Position numbers and translations under genes: made by a program. A model generated the notes under the pieces. It was not told the origin of the DNA. It was given only the letters and a program-made list of their open reading frames with translations, and did no database searches. DNA of 64,000 bases from contig NW_019091366.1 in NCBI RefSeq assembly GCF_001949145.1, forward strand, positions 2,083,146 to 2,147,145, written 5' to 3'. Below are positions 52,111 through 62,909 of this stretch, piece after piece. Numbering within the stretch: position 1 is the stretch's first letter; the number at the start of each line of letters is the position of its first letter. Source of the stretch: Acanthaster planci (lineage: Eukaryota > Echinodermata > Asteroidea > Valvatida > Acanthasteridae).

Positions 52111-55100
52111 CTGTGGAAATTAAGTAATAGGGTGATCTCCTGTTTGGCTGTCTCATGACAACAGATTCTGGTATCCAAACCTTAGTTTTTCAATATTTCA
52201 TCTTTTGGCATTATTTTATCGTGTCGACAAAGACTTTATATCCTAATCTAAGACTTCAGGTATGGCAATTAAGTTTTTGTTGAAATCAAATTTAAACAGG
52301 ATTTTAATAGACGGATTTAGGTTTTGAAGAAGCCTTTCACTGGCCAGCAGATATTTAACTCAGACAGACCCTTACATTGCAGATGCATTATTCCAACCTG
52401 ACAGCCAACATTTCCATTAATGAAGGTTTCAACTCACCTCAGCTATGCATGTGAGGATAATCAAGCACAGTTTGGTGTTGTTCTGTCTCTGTTCATCTAA
52501 AAAACAAAACAAAATGGCGGTCTTTGTACATCTCATCCTTACATCAACCTGGTGGCAGATCATGATGAAGTAAGGTTTTTCAGATTGTCGTTGGATTGAT
52601 TGACTCAAATTACCTTTGAGATCTTGCATGACCATGGAACAATAGGACAGGAACGTGACTAGGATGTTGGTTGGTGTCTCACTGACAGCTGTAGGAGAAG
52701 AGGGCTCACCATGCAAACCTGAGACCAAAAATCACAGAGAGTCTTGATTCAAAAATGGGTCCCAAATGTGGACGACGTTTCTCACAAGAGAGAGACCTTT
52801 CATGCAAGGTAAGATATTATAAGAAACACTAGTAGGTTGTAAGAGAAGTAACAGATTTGTAACTTGCGACTGTGAACTGCAACAGTTGTTGACATTTTCA
52901 TAGCAAGTGCTTAGTAAGTTAGAAATGAGGGATGCCATCAAGTTAAGAATAAATGACTCTAGTGACTTACTTTGAGCGGCACTTGGTACTGCAGGGGGTG
53001 ATGATGGACAGGTGGTTGAAGGGAGAGATTGCACTGGATGAGCATGGTTCTACACACATCAATACAAAACAGGATAAACAAAATACAGGATCGCTGTAAA
53101 CTGTTGTCAAGATTTAGAGTGATTCTCTGATACAACACTCAAACAGTAAAGTCCTTTGGATTTACAGAGAAGTAAAAATGGAAAATTTGTTAAAATCTGA
53201 GGTAGTTTCCAAGTAGTAAGAGTAGATTAAGATGGGAGGCTATTACTCACATGGGATAAAACGGTGAGGAAATTCCTATTGAGATGTACAGCTTCATACA
53301 AAGACAGTAAGATGCAGTTATCTGGATCAATGCTGTATTGATGAAAAGAAAAGCAGGAGGAGTTGAAGGCCTAGATAACTACGACAGCATTGTCCAGACT
53401 TGGATGCTTTGATGCTAACACAAGAATGACTTGAGAGCTCTGGTACATGACAGGAATAAGGTCGGTTCTGAGTTCAACTCAACTTGCAAGTGAAGAATTG
53501 CGACAGCAACGTGAATGAAATAAAAAGTCCAGACGGTCCTGCTGCAATAACTGATTCAGGGGAAGGGGGAGGGGCATGGAGGGGGGGGTTATGACCATGA
53601 GGCCATTAATGTGCAACCTCTTAACTTCAACAATTTGAACAGTAAAAACTCACCTTGGTTGGATGTGCTCACTGTTTTCTGCAACAAACATGTTTCCAAC
53701 CTGAAGTCAAACATTGCCAAAATTAACAGCAATATCAACATTAATTTTGCAATTATCTTAATCAATAATGCATCCCAAAATGAATACAGGAAGAAGTTGG
53801 ATTGTACAGAATAACTGAAGCATGACAGGACTACAAAACTGTATGACCAATTTGAAAACATTATATACTTCTCATAAACAGGCATGGCTATTTACAATGT
53901 GACAAGTGCCTTAATGACCTGAGGTCATATTTAAATCATCTCATTAATATTCATAAAAACTTCCACTGCCAATTTTGTCTTATCAAAAGCCAAAGCACCA
54001 AAATTTCTTTTAGGAGCTGGAAAGCAAAAATTCAGAGCATGTCCAGGAATGATTTGGACAGGCTGGCAACTAAAAACAAAGACACTTGAAATGAAATATG
54101 CAAATGAGGAACCACCGTGACAAGAAAGGCAACAGATTTTGATAGATTCATTTTTTATAATATTTTCATTTGATCCTTCTAAGGTCAATTGGGAGGTGAT
54201 GATTGGTTTATCATGTCCTGTACATGAAACGTGTGCCCATGGTTACGCACTGACACGTTAGCCATCTGATCCCAACATGAAAACAGAAACAAGCCTTCCG
54301 AATACCAGACACTTGAAACTACATTACCAATAAAAAGCATGCATAAATACCTCAGTCGCCCTATTGAACAGTTTCAAACTTGACTGTGTATTAACATTTG
54401 ATAATGCCCACTGGGAAGTGATAATGTCCACTGTATAATCATGCACTGGTACCTGAATACAACAGAGTTTAGTTGATTTTGATTGGTCAAGAGTCTGTGT
54501 GCACGCAGCTCACCATGCGCACGCCAATTGGACAATTTGCATGAGGAATGTTCCATCAAATGGACAGGGGTGTTCAGGAAAATGAAAGCAAAATTCTTGA
54601 ACCAAAACCATTGGAGGTCCATCCAATATTGACTTCTTTTGACTCTCCGACTAAAAAGGCATTTATGAATAGGAATAAACACGTGCTTGGCCGCTCTTAA
54701 ACTCGGGCATTCGTCGCATCCGGTCTCCTAAGCCAGTCTTAAACACACGTTTAAGACCGGCCAGTTCCATACTGTATGGTAAGGGAGAATTATCTATTCT
54801 ACTGACCATGTTGGTTATGGCAGAAAACCATCCTGTGTAGGCTACATCATCCTGGCCTAACTTGAACTGACTGCAAAACAAAACCAAATAATCCACGATT
54901 TAACAAATTTATCAGCAACGAGACACGCAATTTCATGGTTTTTCTGGACTTTTTCACTTCAATCTTTCGTGTTCCTAACCGTTCCTCCATAGCTGGAGTA
55001 GAACATACCTGTTGTATCTCGCTAATGTGGACGAGATGACAGCACCCAGACCCTGTACACACAAAAAAAACCCAAAACTCAAACCTGACAAGAGTGTTCT

Positions 55101-58099
55101 ATCAGAATGGTGGATCAAAATAGTGACAATGTTTCGTGTCAAGTTTGCCATGCACGAAGTCATAATCAGCCAAAAACAAACCACCTGCTACTTTGACACA
55201 AAATGAGCAGGGTTACATAATGCTATTCACATTAAGGATTAGTCCAAATTAAGACTGACACAGGAGATGATTTTCAGATTTCACGCAATTTTTTAATATA
55301 TCATAAAATTAATCCAACAGCCCTCAATTTTTTCAGATTTCCGAGAGTGATTGTACTTACAGTAAGAGCCAGTTCATCATCCATTATTGACAGCTTGACT
55401 ATGTACGGATTGGCAGACTGTAGGGGAAAATAAACACAACGTTTATTTATTAATTTCAACACATGAAATTTTTCCTTAATTCCTGTGGGTTGGCAATAAC
55501 CGGTCTTAAATTTGTTTGCGGGCTAGATACATTCTGTACACCCTTCTACAGAATGGAGTCACATCCATCATGAAATCTACAATTGTGAATGGAAAACGCA
55601 GATAGACAGACAGAGAGACAAACAGACTGCTAGCTACCTCATATTTTCTGTAGTTAACCAGCAGTGTAAGTAATAACACTGCCTCATATCCATGGTCCTG
55701 CCTTGAGGTAGGATTAGCCAAGATCTGAAACCAAAGATAAACCAGGTTAAGTAGTTCAACTACTTGTCTTCAAGTATGGAGGGTCGGGTTCGAACCCCAT
55801 CCTCTTTCAGGGAACCTCCATTTTTCTGGAGACTGCACAGCACTCATAAAGTTCCCTACATTTTGTGTGCATCGCATACTTAATCCACTGTCAAACACAT
55901 CAGACTTTCTGTTAATTAAATTTTATTTTGTGTTGTATTTCTTGCCTTTATACAACGAGTTTGCTTACCTGAATGATGGATTCAAAGACACTGTTGATCA
56001 TCAGGTATTCCAAAATGGTGTTCTGGCTGACATTATCTGTCACCTATAAGTTAGGAAAAACTGCTGCAACTTCAGCAATTTAAGATGGCCTTCAGTACTA
56101 CAAAGAGAAATTTATCAAAGACACCCATGGTGTTTGGCGGTGACAGAGTTACGAACCTACTCAGATATTATAACACTATGAAAATGAACAAACACCAGTC
56201 AGAGATAGTTAATTGGAAAAATGAGAATGCTATTAGATACCTCTTTTGGCCTGGTTAGCAGGTGTAAGAGTGTACATGAATATGAGGTTTGGATAACGAT
56301 GGTTGTATGTGACACCTGTGACATCCATACTATTCACAAGTTAGCATTTAACAACTGCCTTCATCTGATGGAAATCCTTGCAGCTGTCTTATTGTAATAA
56401 AGGAGTCAGTGGTTTTTACAGGCAATGAAAAAACACCAGGTCCAGTGGAGGTTAGGGGAGTAGTCTAATGTTGAATTTGGAAGGGTGACTGACCGTTGCA
56501 AGGATGAGGAAAAGTCTCAGGGCAAGGTTCTTTAAACTGACAGAGTAGACTCCAACTAGGATAGAGTTTAACCTCTCCACCAAATTCTGGGGGAAAAATT
56601 ATAAAATTCTGGATTATTTCCACCAAATATAGGAGCTCAAAGTAAAACTAACAACCCTGACATTAAATCAAAGCAATCCCAAGTGATATTTTGGCAAACT
56701 CTTTCATTTGACAATTTTTTGGCCAGGAATGTCTGGCTCTTGACTTGTGTAATATTTTTTCAGCTACATACATGTATATATGACCTATATATAAACTTAC
56801 TGTCATCAGCATTTCAGCCGAGTCAAATCCAATGAGGATATCAATGACCTCAAATCCATGGTCTGACAATGTCCGCTTGTGAACCCCTCGCACAAGAGCA
56901 CACAGTGTCTAGAAAAAATAAGGTTAGACAAACAGAAATAAATTGGGAGAGGGAATATCCGACTTACATTTCAACTAACAATGAAGCTTTTCATTTTCCT
57001 TCACTGTGAGGATGTGTCAAGCTCAAATTTTCAAAATCATATGGAAATCTGACAGATTTAGCATTGTAGAGATAAACATATCAAAGACATGTGACCAGGA
57101 GGTTGATAGGGAGTGGAATGGGGGGTGGAGGTGTCAAGGTGTGTCAAGGGGGCGTGGCAGTGTACCGTTTCACTCACCTGAAGTGCATTGACAACTCTAA
57201 TTGGATGATCCTGCTTCAAAGTAGCCACACTGTGGTAGAAGAGTGAATTGACGTGTTCCTGAAAAGAAAACCAAAACATTTGTCATTGTCAACTCCAATC
57301 GCAGCTCTTGGGATACCTGTGATATGTTTTTCTTGGAGAATAACTCGAAAGAAAGTTTCACCTTTATTTTGAGGAGTTGCTGTGGTTCGAGGGAGCCAAG
57401 TTCACTCTCAATGTACTTGACATTAGCCTGGAAAATGGGCCAAGAAACAAGAGAAATAAACATTATTCAAACTTCAGCCTCAAAAACCCACAAAAATTCA
57501 GCTTTTCCAATAGCACATTTTTTGGACTTATTGGGATGTCTCTCCCAAAAATAAACCAATGGTGCCTGGGACGTGTTGTCTAAAAAACATCAAAATCAGT
57601 GAAAATCAGATACTGGGTATCTTGCTGCTTTGGAAAGATTAATACTGATTGGGATTTCTTCTATATTTAAACATGGCACTGGCACGAAGTCTAACTGGAT
57701 AATGATGCCTAGCGACGATGTCCAGTCAAGATTGTGAGAATCTGTGAAAATTGATTTTGGGGACAATACAAATTTGATTATTATTTCATATTTCTGTACA
57801 CAGGTAACCAGCAGTTCTTTCTACCTTGAGAAGGAACAATTCATCCCAGAAATTAGGGTTGCCTCTAGATGGATCTTGACCCTGGAGAAAAGAAAAGAAA
57901 AAAATTCACCTTTACTGTACAAGAACAGTTTCACCAGAAATTGACTTTTTAATAAATTTTTTAAAAGGAAGATAAAACAGCAGAACCAAGCAGGGTTTAC
58001 CTTAAAAAATGCATCATAGATGTCGAGAATCTTCTCCTTAAGAGCAATTTTTTGGTCAGACCCTGGCCGTAATAATGTAGGTCCCTTCAGTCGAGGCAT
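48030..58099 (-). CDS. ARMH3: ARMH3 (C10orf76 family), complete gene, 26 coding exons
   Basis: The spliced product is 687 residues, essentially the length of the human protein (about 689). It is recognised from long stretches shared with vertebrate ARMH3, such as the [56 protein letters not shown] and [11 protein letters not shown] segments and the C-terminal EFSTI. The family is an all-helical armadillo-like fold (former DUF1741). In vertebrates it works at the Golgi, binds PI4KB and GBF1, supports PI4P, and is used by some enteroviruses. All 26 introns and exons obey GT-AG, and the phases join without error. The start ATG (58099) has G at -3 and begins a short basic N-terminus like the human one, but the frame stays open upstream, so a longer N-terminus cannot be excluded. 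It lies head to head with the protrudin-like gene. Confidence 0.97.
49632..49817. mobile_element. 186-bp inverted-repeat (MITE-like) element in an ARMH3 intron
   Basis: CCCTAACCTTCCCC (49632-49645) is the exact reverse complement of GGGGAAGGTTAGGG (49804-49817). The symmetry continues imperfectly inward for roughly 15 more bases (CACACAAAGTT against CACACAGAATT). An additional perfect 10-bp hairpin, CACAGAATTA/TAATTCTGTG, lies at 49769-49798. No transposase is present. The termini resemble those of 19587-19664. Confidence 0.65.
50140..50450. other. GC-rich block with short inverted CGCCGGTC sites inside an ARMH3 intron
   Basis: This intronic block is clearly more GC- and CpG-rich than its AT-rich surroundings. 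CGCCGGTC at 50168-50175 is mirrored by GACCGGCG at 50416-50423. GTGCCGG is also repeated (near 50340 and 50372). It may be a transposon fragment, but no family is recognised. Confidence 0.3.
51032..51056. repeat. (GACA)n microsatellite
   Basis: An interrupted run of GACA/GATA tetramers in the ARMH3 intron between exons 20 and 21, continuing as degenerate GACAGAC units to about 51080. A similar tract lies at 55601-55628 between exons 8 and 9. Confidence 0.85.
51228..51241. promoter_or_regulatory. RFX X-box-like site
   Basis: GTTGCCATGGAAAC fits the RFX X-box consensus (inverted GTTGCC/GGMAAC half-sites with no spacer) except for one degenerate base. It lies in an ARMH3 intron 53 bases upstream of exon 20. 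A similar site, GTTCCCATGGTAAC, lies at 24887-24900. Binding is inferred only. Confidence 0.3.
52438..54870 (-). CDS. ARMH3: ARMH3 exons 11-16 (residues 256-401), including the Pro/Ser linker
   Basis: Exon coordinates: 54870-54807, 53700-53654, 53332-53251, 53049-52971, 52718-52614, 52496-52438. Exon 11 (WFSAITNM) ends at a GTCAGT donor, and exon 12 continues with VGNMF. Exon 13 carries [11 protein letters not shown], a strongly conserved family segment. Exon 14 and the start of exon 15 form a Pro/Ser/Thr-rich linker (about residues 321-360), the same place where human ARMH3 has its low-complexity TPV/TPP linker. Exon 15 resumes with [18 protein letters not shown], and exon 16 with the [12 protein letters not shown] helix. 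Intron phases vary here (2, 1, 2, 0, 1, 1). Confidence 0.95.
53559..53588 (+). other. G-quadruplex-capable G tract
   Basis: Runs of 4, 5, 4 and 8 G with loops of 2, 1 and 6 bases fit the classical four-run G4 pattern on the plus strand, which is the strand opposite to ARMH3 RNA. It lies in the intron between exons 12 and 13. Confidence 0.6.
55009..58099 (-). CDS. ARMH3: ARMH3 exons 1-10 (residues 1-255)
   Basis: Exon coordinates, 5' to 3' on the minus strand: 58099-58001, 57881-57825, 57427-57362, 57258-57178, 56908-56801, 56586-56494, 56043-55969, 55724-55638, 55417-55361, 55052-55009. Exons 1-9 are all phase 0, so each is a whole number of codons. Exon 2 holds the FWDELFLLK segment, exon 4 the [10 protein letters not shown] segment, exon 7 [12 protein letters not shown], exon 8 the [15 protein letters not shown] helix and exon 9 NPYIVKLSI. 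Exon 6 ends with the weaker donor GTCAGT. A plausible 5' UTR acceptor (CACCTTCAG) lies at 58145, so UTR may occupy 58100-58144. Confidence 0.95.
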
Positions 58100-58144
58100 G
58101 TCCAATGCACAATGAATGGTGGACAGGTGGACAATCTGACAGAT

Positions 58145-59708
58145 CTGAAGGTGAAAGAATGTTTCTTGCCTGCTGTGCTGATCTTCTGGGTTGAATCGTT
58201 GTGCAGCACTTACCACTTGAAACAAACGCAAAATTTAATGCAGTTAGTCAACAATGCCCTGAATAAGGTCATGAAGGTGAAATTTTTTATTGTTGGATCA
58301 AACCTTAACCCAGCATATCAAGTCGTTAACACAGCCTAATAAACAATAGTCTGCACTTATTTTGCCACTTAGACTTGACAATGTGGTAGCAAACTTAGGG
58401 ACCTGTACGGTCACGGACATTAGACCATGCACTCATTTGGGTCAGTTAATACTTATCTGGTGTCAACACAATGTCGGCTGTATAATAAAGTGCGACAAGT
58501 TCACAGTAAAATATATGAATAAACTTTGTAAGACAATCCCCAAGCTGACTCTGTCATGCTGAACATACTTACTAAATAAATCAGCAATCAATTTCGTGCT
58601 GGTTTACTGCCTCATTTAGCCTAGTAAATAACTGCGTTATTAACACTCAAACTAGGTTAAAAATTACAGGAAATTAATTGTAATTTTCTTACTCTATCTG
58701 CCACCTCAATAGTGAAACAAATTACCTTAGAAATGAGAGATTTTAGAAACAAAGTAAAGATACAGAACATTACTACTCTCCGAATGATATTGAAGTCGTA
58801 ACAAAATGCACCCTAAATATATACACATGTCGAAAAACAATAATTCGTCAGGGTACCAGATATTTTGGTTGTAATTTTTCCGACTATAGATGGCGCTATA
58901 TTCATACTTCGATCAATTTTCAGAAACGAATGAGGGCGTCGTTAAACAGGATCGTAATAATTTGTTTACATGGCAAGACTGCACTGGATCTGGAGTTCCA
59001 CGGATATGCTGTAAAGAAGTGTAAGTTATCTGAATTGTTCCCCTGTGATTGAGCAAGAAAAGCGTATCATAATCATCACATTGCGTCATAGGACATGCAA
59101 GGTGGGCTTAAGGATTAAAGTTTGCTTCGTTTCGTCTCATCAGCAGGGTGCTAGCTGGCAAAATGGTCGAGTAACGGGGCATTAAGCGTAAGCCTTGGGC
59201 TTACGTACCTTAGCTCTACTGTACTGACATGACTGAGTATAGCGTCAGAGTAGGCCTATTTCTCTTTTTATGATTTAGGACGGGGTCGTCATACTAACGC
59301 TCCACGCCTGTACATATAGTAAGGTGACAACAGTTCTCAAAAATTCCCAAGACTCACCAAAAATACCTGTATCACCACCTACTACTTAGAAAAGTACTGG
59401 CTTCCGTAAATGCCAATGTCAAACAGTTGGGGCTTCAATGATATTTCTAATTCTGACTTCAAAATCTGACTGTTTTTTCTCGACACACGCACAGCACTTA
59501 AAATTTTCCCCGCCTTCTCCCATTCAAATACGGGCGATTTTCTGACCCAGTAAGTCTATGGACAAACATGGTCCTCCAAGACGTACGCATGAGTCGAGTG
59601 GGCTTTACTCCTTTGACCTTGAAGTTGTGACTACACCAAGCTATACACTCCTCACAATGTTGATGTCTAAATGCATAGTTCACTTGACAAATGTTTCTCC
59701 TCTTACAG
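58145..59708. promoter_or_regulatory. shared 5' region between ARMH3 and the protrudin-like gene
   Basis: The two genes diverge from this interval. A strong donor, GTAAGT at 59021-59026, preceded by non-coding sequence, and an acceptor, TCTTACAG at 59701-59708, suggest a 5' untranslated exon of the protrudin-like gene ending at 59020. A TAGATGGCGC motif near 58886 resembles the YY1-type element often found at start sites. The proposed non-coding exon contains a short frame starting at an ATG near 58970. A perfect hairpin (CGTAAGCC-TTG-GGCTTACG) lies at 59187-59205. No TATA box was identified. Confidence 0.45.
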
Positions 59709-59747
59709 ATTCTGACAAACTGTTCTCCAAGCCCAAACTTCCCCAGG

Positions 59748-59768
59748 ATGAGAGTCTGTGACTCCTGA
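59748..59768 (+). other. short upstream open frame before the protrudin-like start
   Basis: If the exon begins at 59709, the first ATG in it opens a six-codon frame ending at TGA (59766-59768), just before the main start at 59773. It is out of frame with the main CDS and could reduce its translation. Confidence 0.5.
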
Positions 59769-59772
59769 AGGT

Positions 59773-62700
59773 ATGACAATGGCTAATTGTCAGAGTAGTG
59801 TCAAGAATCCTGACACAATGGCAACTGGAAACCAATCTACAACTCTCACTGCCACACCCGGGCCACGCCTATCTCAGTACAGTGTCAGTAATCTTGTTGA
59901 GAGTGTCCATAGGTTGGAGAGGTTGTGTTGGTATGTTATGGTTCTCTGGAGGATCATTGTCTTTCTATTCAGGTAAAGGAATACTTTTTCTTCAAGGAAT
60001 TTGTGTTGTAAAACCTTAAGAGATTGTCTAAAAATGGAGGAAATTTCCATTTTTGACTCCGGTTTATTTTCTTTTTGTTTAGATGGGAATCGCCTTTTGT
60101 CACATTGTCATTTTGGATCACATCACTTCTCATCTGCTACTTTATGGAGTCTGGTATGTTCTCTAAAATGATAAACAAATTGTTAATCTGAAACTCTGAT
60201 TTTGCATCTCATATTCTCGGCAACTATGAAAGATCCAAGACCTGTTTCAAGTTGATAATGAAGACTATTCCTATTTTTCTTGGCAGGTCAGATAATGGCT
60301 AGTAGTCTGGTGCTCCTCTTCCTGCTGGCAGGATCTGGAGGTGTTGTGAATTTCAAACTCCAAGAGCATGGTCCTTCAAGGTCCAAGACCCAACCGTCAT
60401 CCAACTCACCAGCAAGCTTTACAAATCCCCAACAGGGGGTGGAGCAGAGTCCCGCCTGCATCGAGCAGCAACAGAAGAAAGGACGAGAAGTTCTGGCTGA
60501 GTATCGCCAACTGATGCTTCAAGCTCAGGACTGGCTGAACTCAGCGTGCAACATGTTGGAAAGACTGCATGGCATACTTGGCTGGCAAGATGCCACCTGG
60601 TCATCAGTGTAAGTAAAATCGATAGCAAAAAGTGGCTGATAATTACCGGTAGGTGCAGAAGAGAAGACAAGAGAAACTTGTTGATGTGGTTTCTCCCAGA
60701 TGGTTTTCCTCCAGTCTCCAAAGATAATGATAGAATGTTATCGTGCTTAGGTACAGTGATCACGTCACAGCCATGGTAACACAGTTTTGTACTCAATTGC
60801 TTGGATATAAATATTATTGAAAGCTTTGTTGGAGATGTAGAAAAGGGACTCACTTGTTAGCTGGCTGTGTTGTACAGGTTGAAGAATTTTGTAAGTGGCT
60901 GCTATAAAAATTGGATTGCGCTGAGTATTTCTTGGATTCTGTTGTACTTGTTATGTAGATTTTATGGGGGAAGCAGCGTCATCATTATATTGGTTTGTTT
61001 ATTGCCATTGAGATGGTTTGTCATGGCAACCATTAGCAGCATCCTCTGCATCAATCGAGACTTTGTAGTGCTCCTCAAGCAGGTGTATGAGTCTGCACAT
61101 TGTGACCACTTGTCGGATGGCAACGATAAGAAGAAAGAAGAAAAGATTATCAGACATGATGGGGTAAGCAACAAAGTCAGAAGAACTCTCTTCTTTCTCA
61201 AGAAATTCATTGTGGTTTCTCAGGAAACTATTTCAGAATCGCACAAAATCCCAGGATTTTCTTTTGCTTGAAAATATTCAAATGCTATTGTTTCCAACAT
61301 TGGCAGCAGGGGATTCACTTTTCTGTTCTTCATGTAAGCATTGCTCCTTGCGCATACTTGACTGGAAGTCATTAAATGCAGCTTTTTGTCTTAATAAAGA
61401 AGAAACTACACCCCAGGCATTTCTCAGATGCTCCTTGTCGTCAGCCTGCATCAATGAATGGCCAATCCAAGGTGTGTCTTGTCTCCCTGGAATCTCTGAG
61501 CAGAATTCATTGCTCCATTTGACCTCTGTCTTCATCACATTCCCTTCATTTTAGCTTGAGCAGGAACCCAAGGACAAACCATCCACAAAGGTCGAGCCGG
61601 CCATTCGTCATGACATCCAACATCGCCCACTTCACCTCTGCGTAGGTTTCACAGCCATTTCTCATTACGTGTCTGGCGTAAATGACATTTCCAACCTACT
61701 ACCTTTACTTGGGGGAGTGATATTTGGCTGGGACATTTAAGACATTTCACGTGCCATGATCTCCATATAAACAGCTAGTAGCTTTACCTTTCTATAATCA
61801 GCACAAATTTTTCTGTTTATGACATTGGCCTCAGCTTATTAACAATTATTATCTCATTCACTCATTTTTCACTGCTCATCAAATTAGAGAAAATATAAAT
61901 GTACTCAATAAATCTCTTATCTGCAAGTTGGTGCTGTTATATTGGAATAACTCATTGTAGCATTTTTGTAGGGAATTTCCTTCATGAATAAACCTTTCCA
62001 GTTTATGTTCTTGCATAAATGATGATTTTGTTCCTTTCTCATTTCATCAGCAAAAGAGCAAATCTCTGGACGAAGCTGGGCCGAATTATTCCAAAGTAGC
62101 AGCGGCCAATCGGAATCGTTCATCAACAGCTCCAGAACTCCCGACCCTTAAACTGAATTCAGCAGGCATGCCAGTTGAAGTCTGCTTCTTGTGTGGAACA
62201 ATGTTCACCTCTGTTTTGAAACGAAGGGTGAGTATGTGACACGTCCTCTGTTCAAAAGAAATAAAGTGTTGGCCATTTTCTGCAGAGGTTGTCCATTTTA
62301 GAGTAAATAGCTACACAGTTGAACTGCACATGAACAACAAATCAATGAGCAAATCACTGAGATAAATCTGTCTAATCACGTCTCTGGAGCATAGAAATCA
62401 ATGAGATCTCCTTTTTATCTCAACTTTCACAGAGATACTGTCGTTCTTGCGGTTATCAGTTCTGTCAGAGATGCTGCTTCAGAAAACTTCCCAGATGTGT
62501 CTTCGGAGCCACTTGTAAGTTGGCAATCAAAGATTTCATGTTTGTAACACCAACATACATGTAAATTGTTCAGGAACTTTTTCAAGGTCGATTATGTGGT
62601 TATTCGACACCGCTTGGTTTTACCTGACCATTAAGTCTGTGATAAAGGAAGTGGTGTGATAAAACATCTTGCTTGGGGACAAATTCAAGCATTTAATTCA

Positions 62701-62909
62701 TTTCAAAGCTGCTTCTAACAAGGAAGCAGCCTTTCTTATGTTTCGGTTTGGTTCTATTTTCATGTCTGAGATTCAGTTTGTCATCTTTTGATATCTCAGC
62801 TCCAGCTGCTCAGACCGAGAAGGAACTCGTTTGTAATACTTGTTACGCTACCATGAAAGCAGAGGATTCCACCCAAGTGTCTGGTGGCACGACAATGGAA
62901 GAACGCTGA
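59773..62909 (+). CDS. ZFYVE27: protrudin-like FYVE-type zinc finger membrane protein, 8 coding exons
   Basis: Exons: 59773-59972, 60083-60153, 60287-60608, 60878-61163, 61555-61641, 62051-62227, 62433-62514, 62800-62909 (stop 62907-62909). The product is 444 residues against about 411 in human protrudin. Layout: Ser/Thr-rich N-terminus; hydrophobic segments at about 52-66, 72-87 and 97-110; polar Gln-rich region; hydrophobic hairpin at about 210-255; charged region; C-terminal FYVE-type finger at 367-423. Its four CxxC pairs are C367/C370, C384/C387, C392/C395 and C420/C423. As in protrudin, the finger lacks the classical WxxD and RRHHCR motifs (it has KRRRYCRSCG) and is followed by GATxPAAQ. 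Vertebrate protrudin is an ER protein at contact sites that binds Rab11, VAP and kinesin-1 and promotes neurite outgrowth. I see no clear FFAT (VAP-binding) motif here. The second ATG (59779, ACAATGG) has the better Kozak context and may be the real start. Confidence 0.9.
61642..61740 (+). CDS. ZFYVE27: possible alternative C-terminus by read-through of exon 5
   Basis: If the donor at 61642 is not used, the frame continues for 32 residues to TAA (61738-61740). The tail is hydrophobic, with a LLPLLGG stretch. The predicted product would keep the membrane domains but lack the FYVE finger. This is a sequence observation; use in vivo is unknown. Confidence 0.3.
   Translation, partial: VGFTAISHYVSGVNDISNLLPLLGGVIFGWDI

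Noticed and set aside
55750-55800. tRNA-like segment with a perfect B box (GGGTTCGAACCC at 55786-55797)
   Set aside because: There is no D-arm or acceptor stem, and the anticodon stem pairs poorly. At best it is a tRNA-derived relic.
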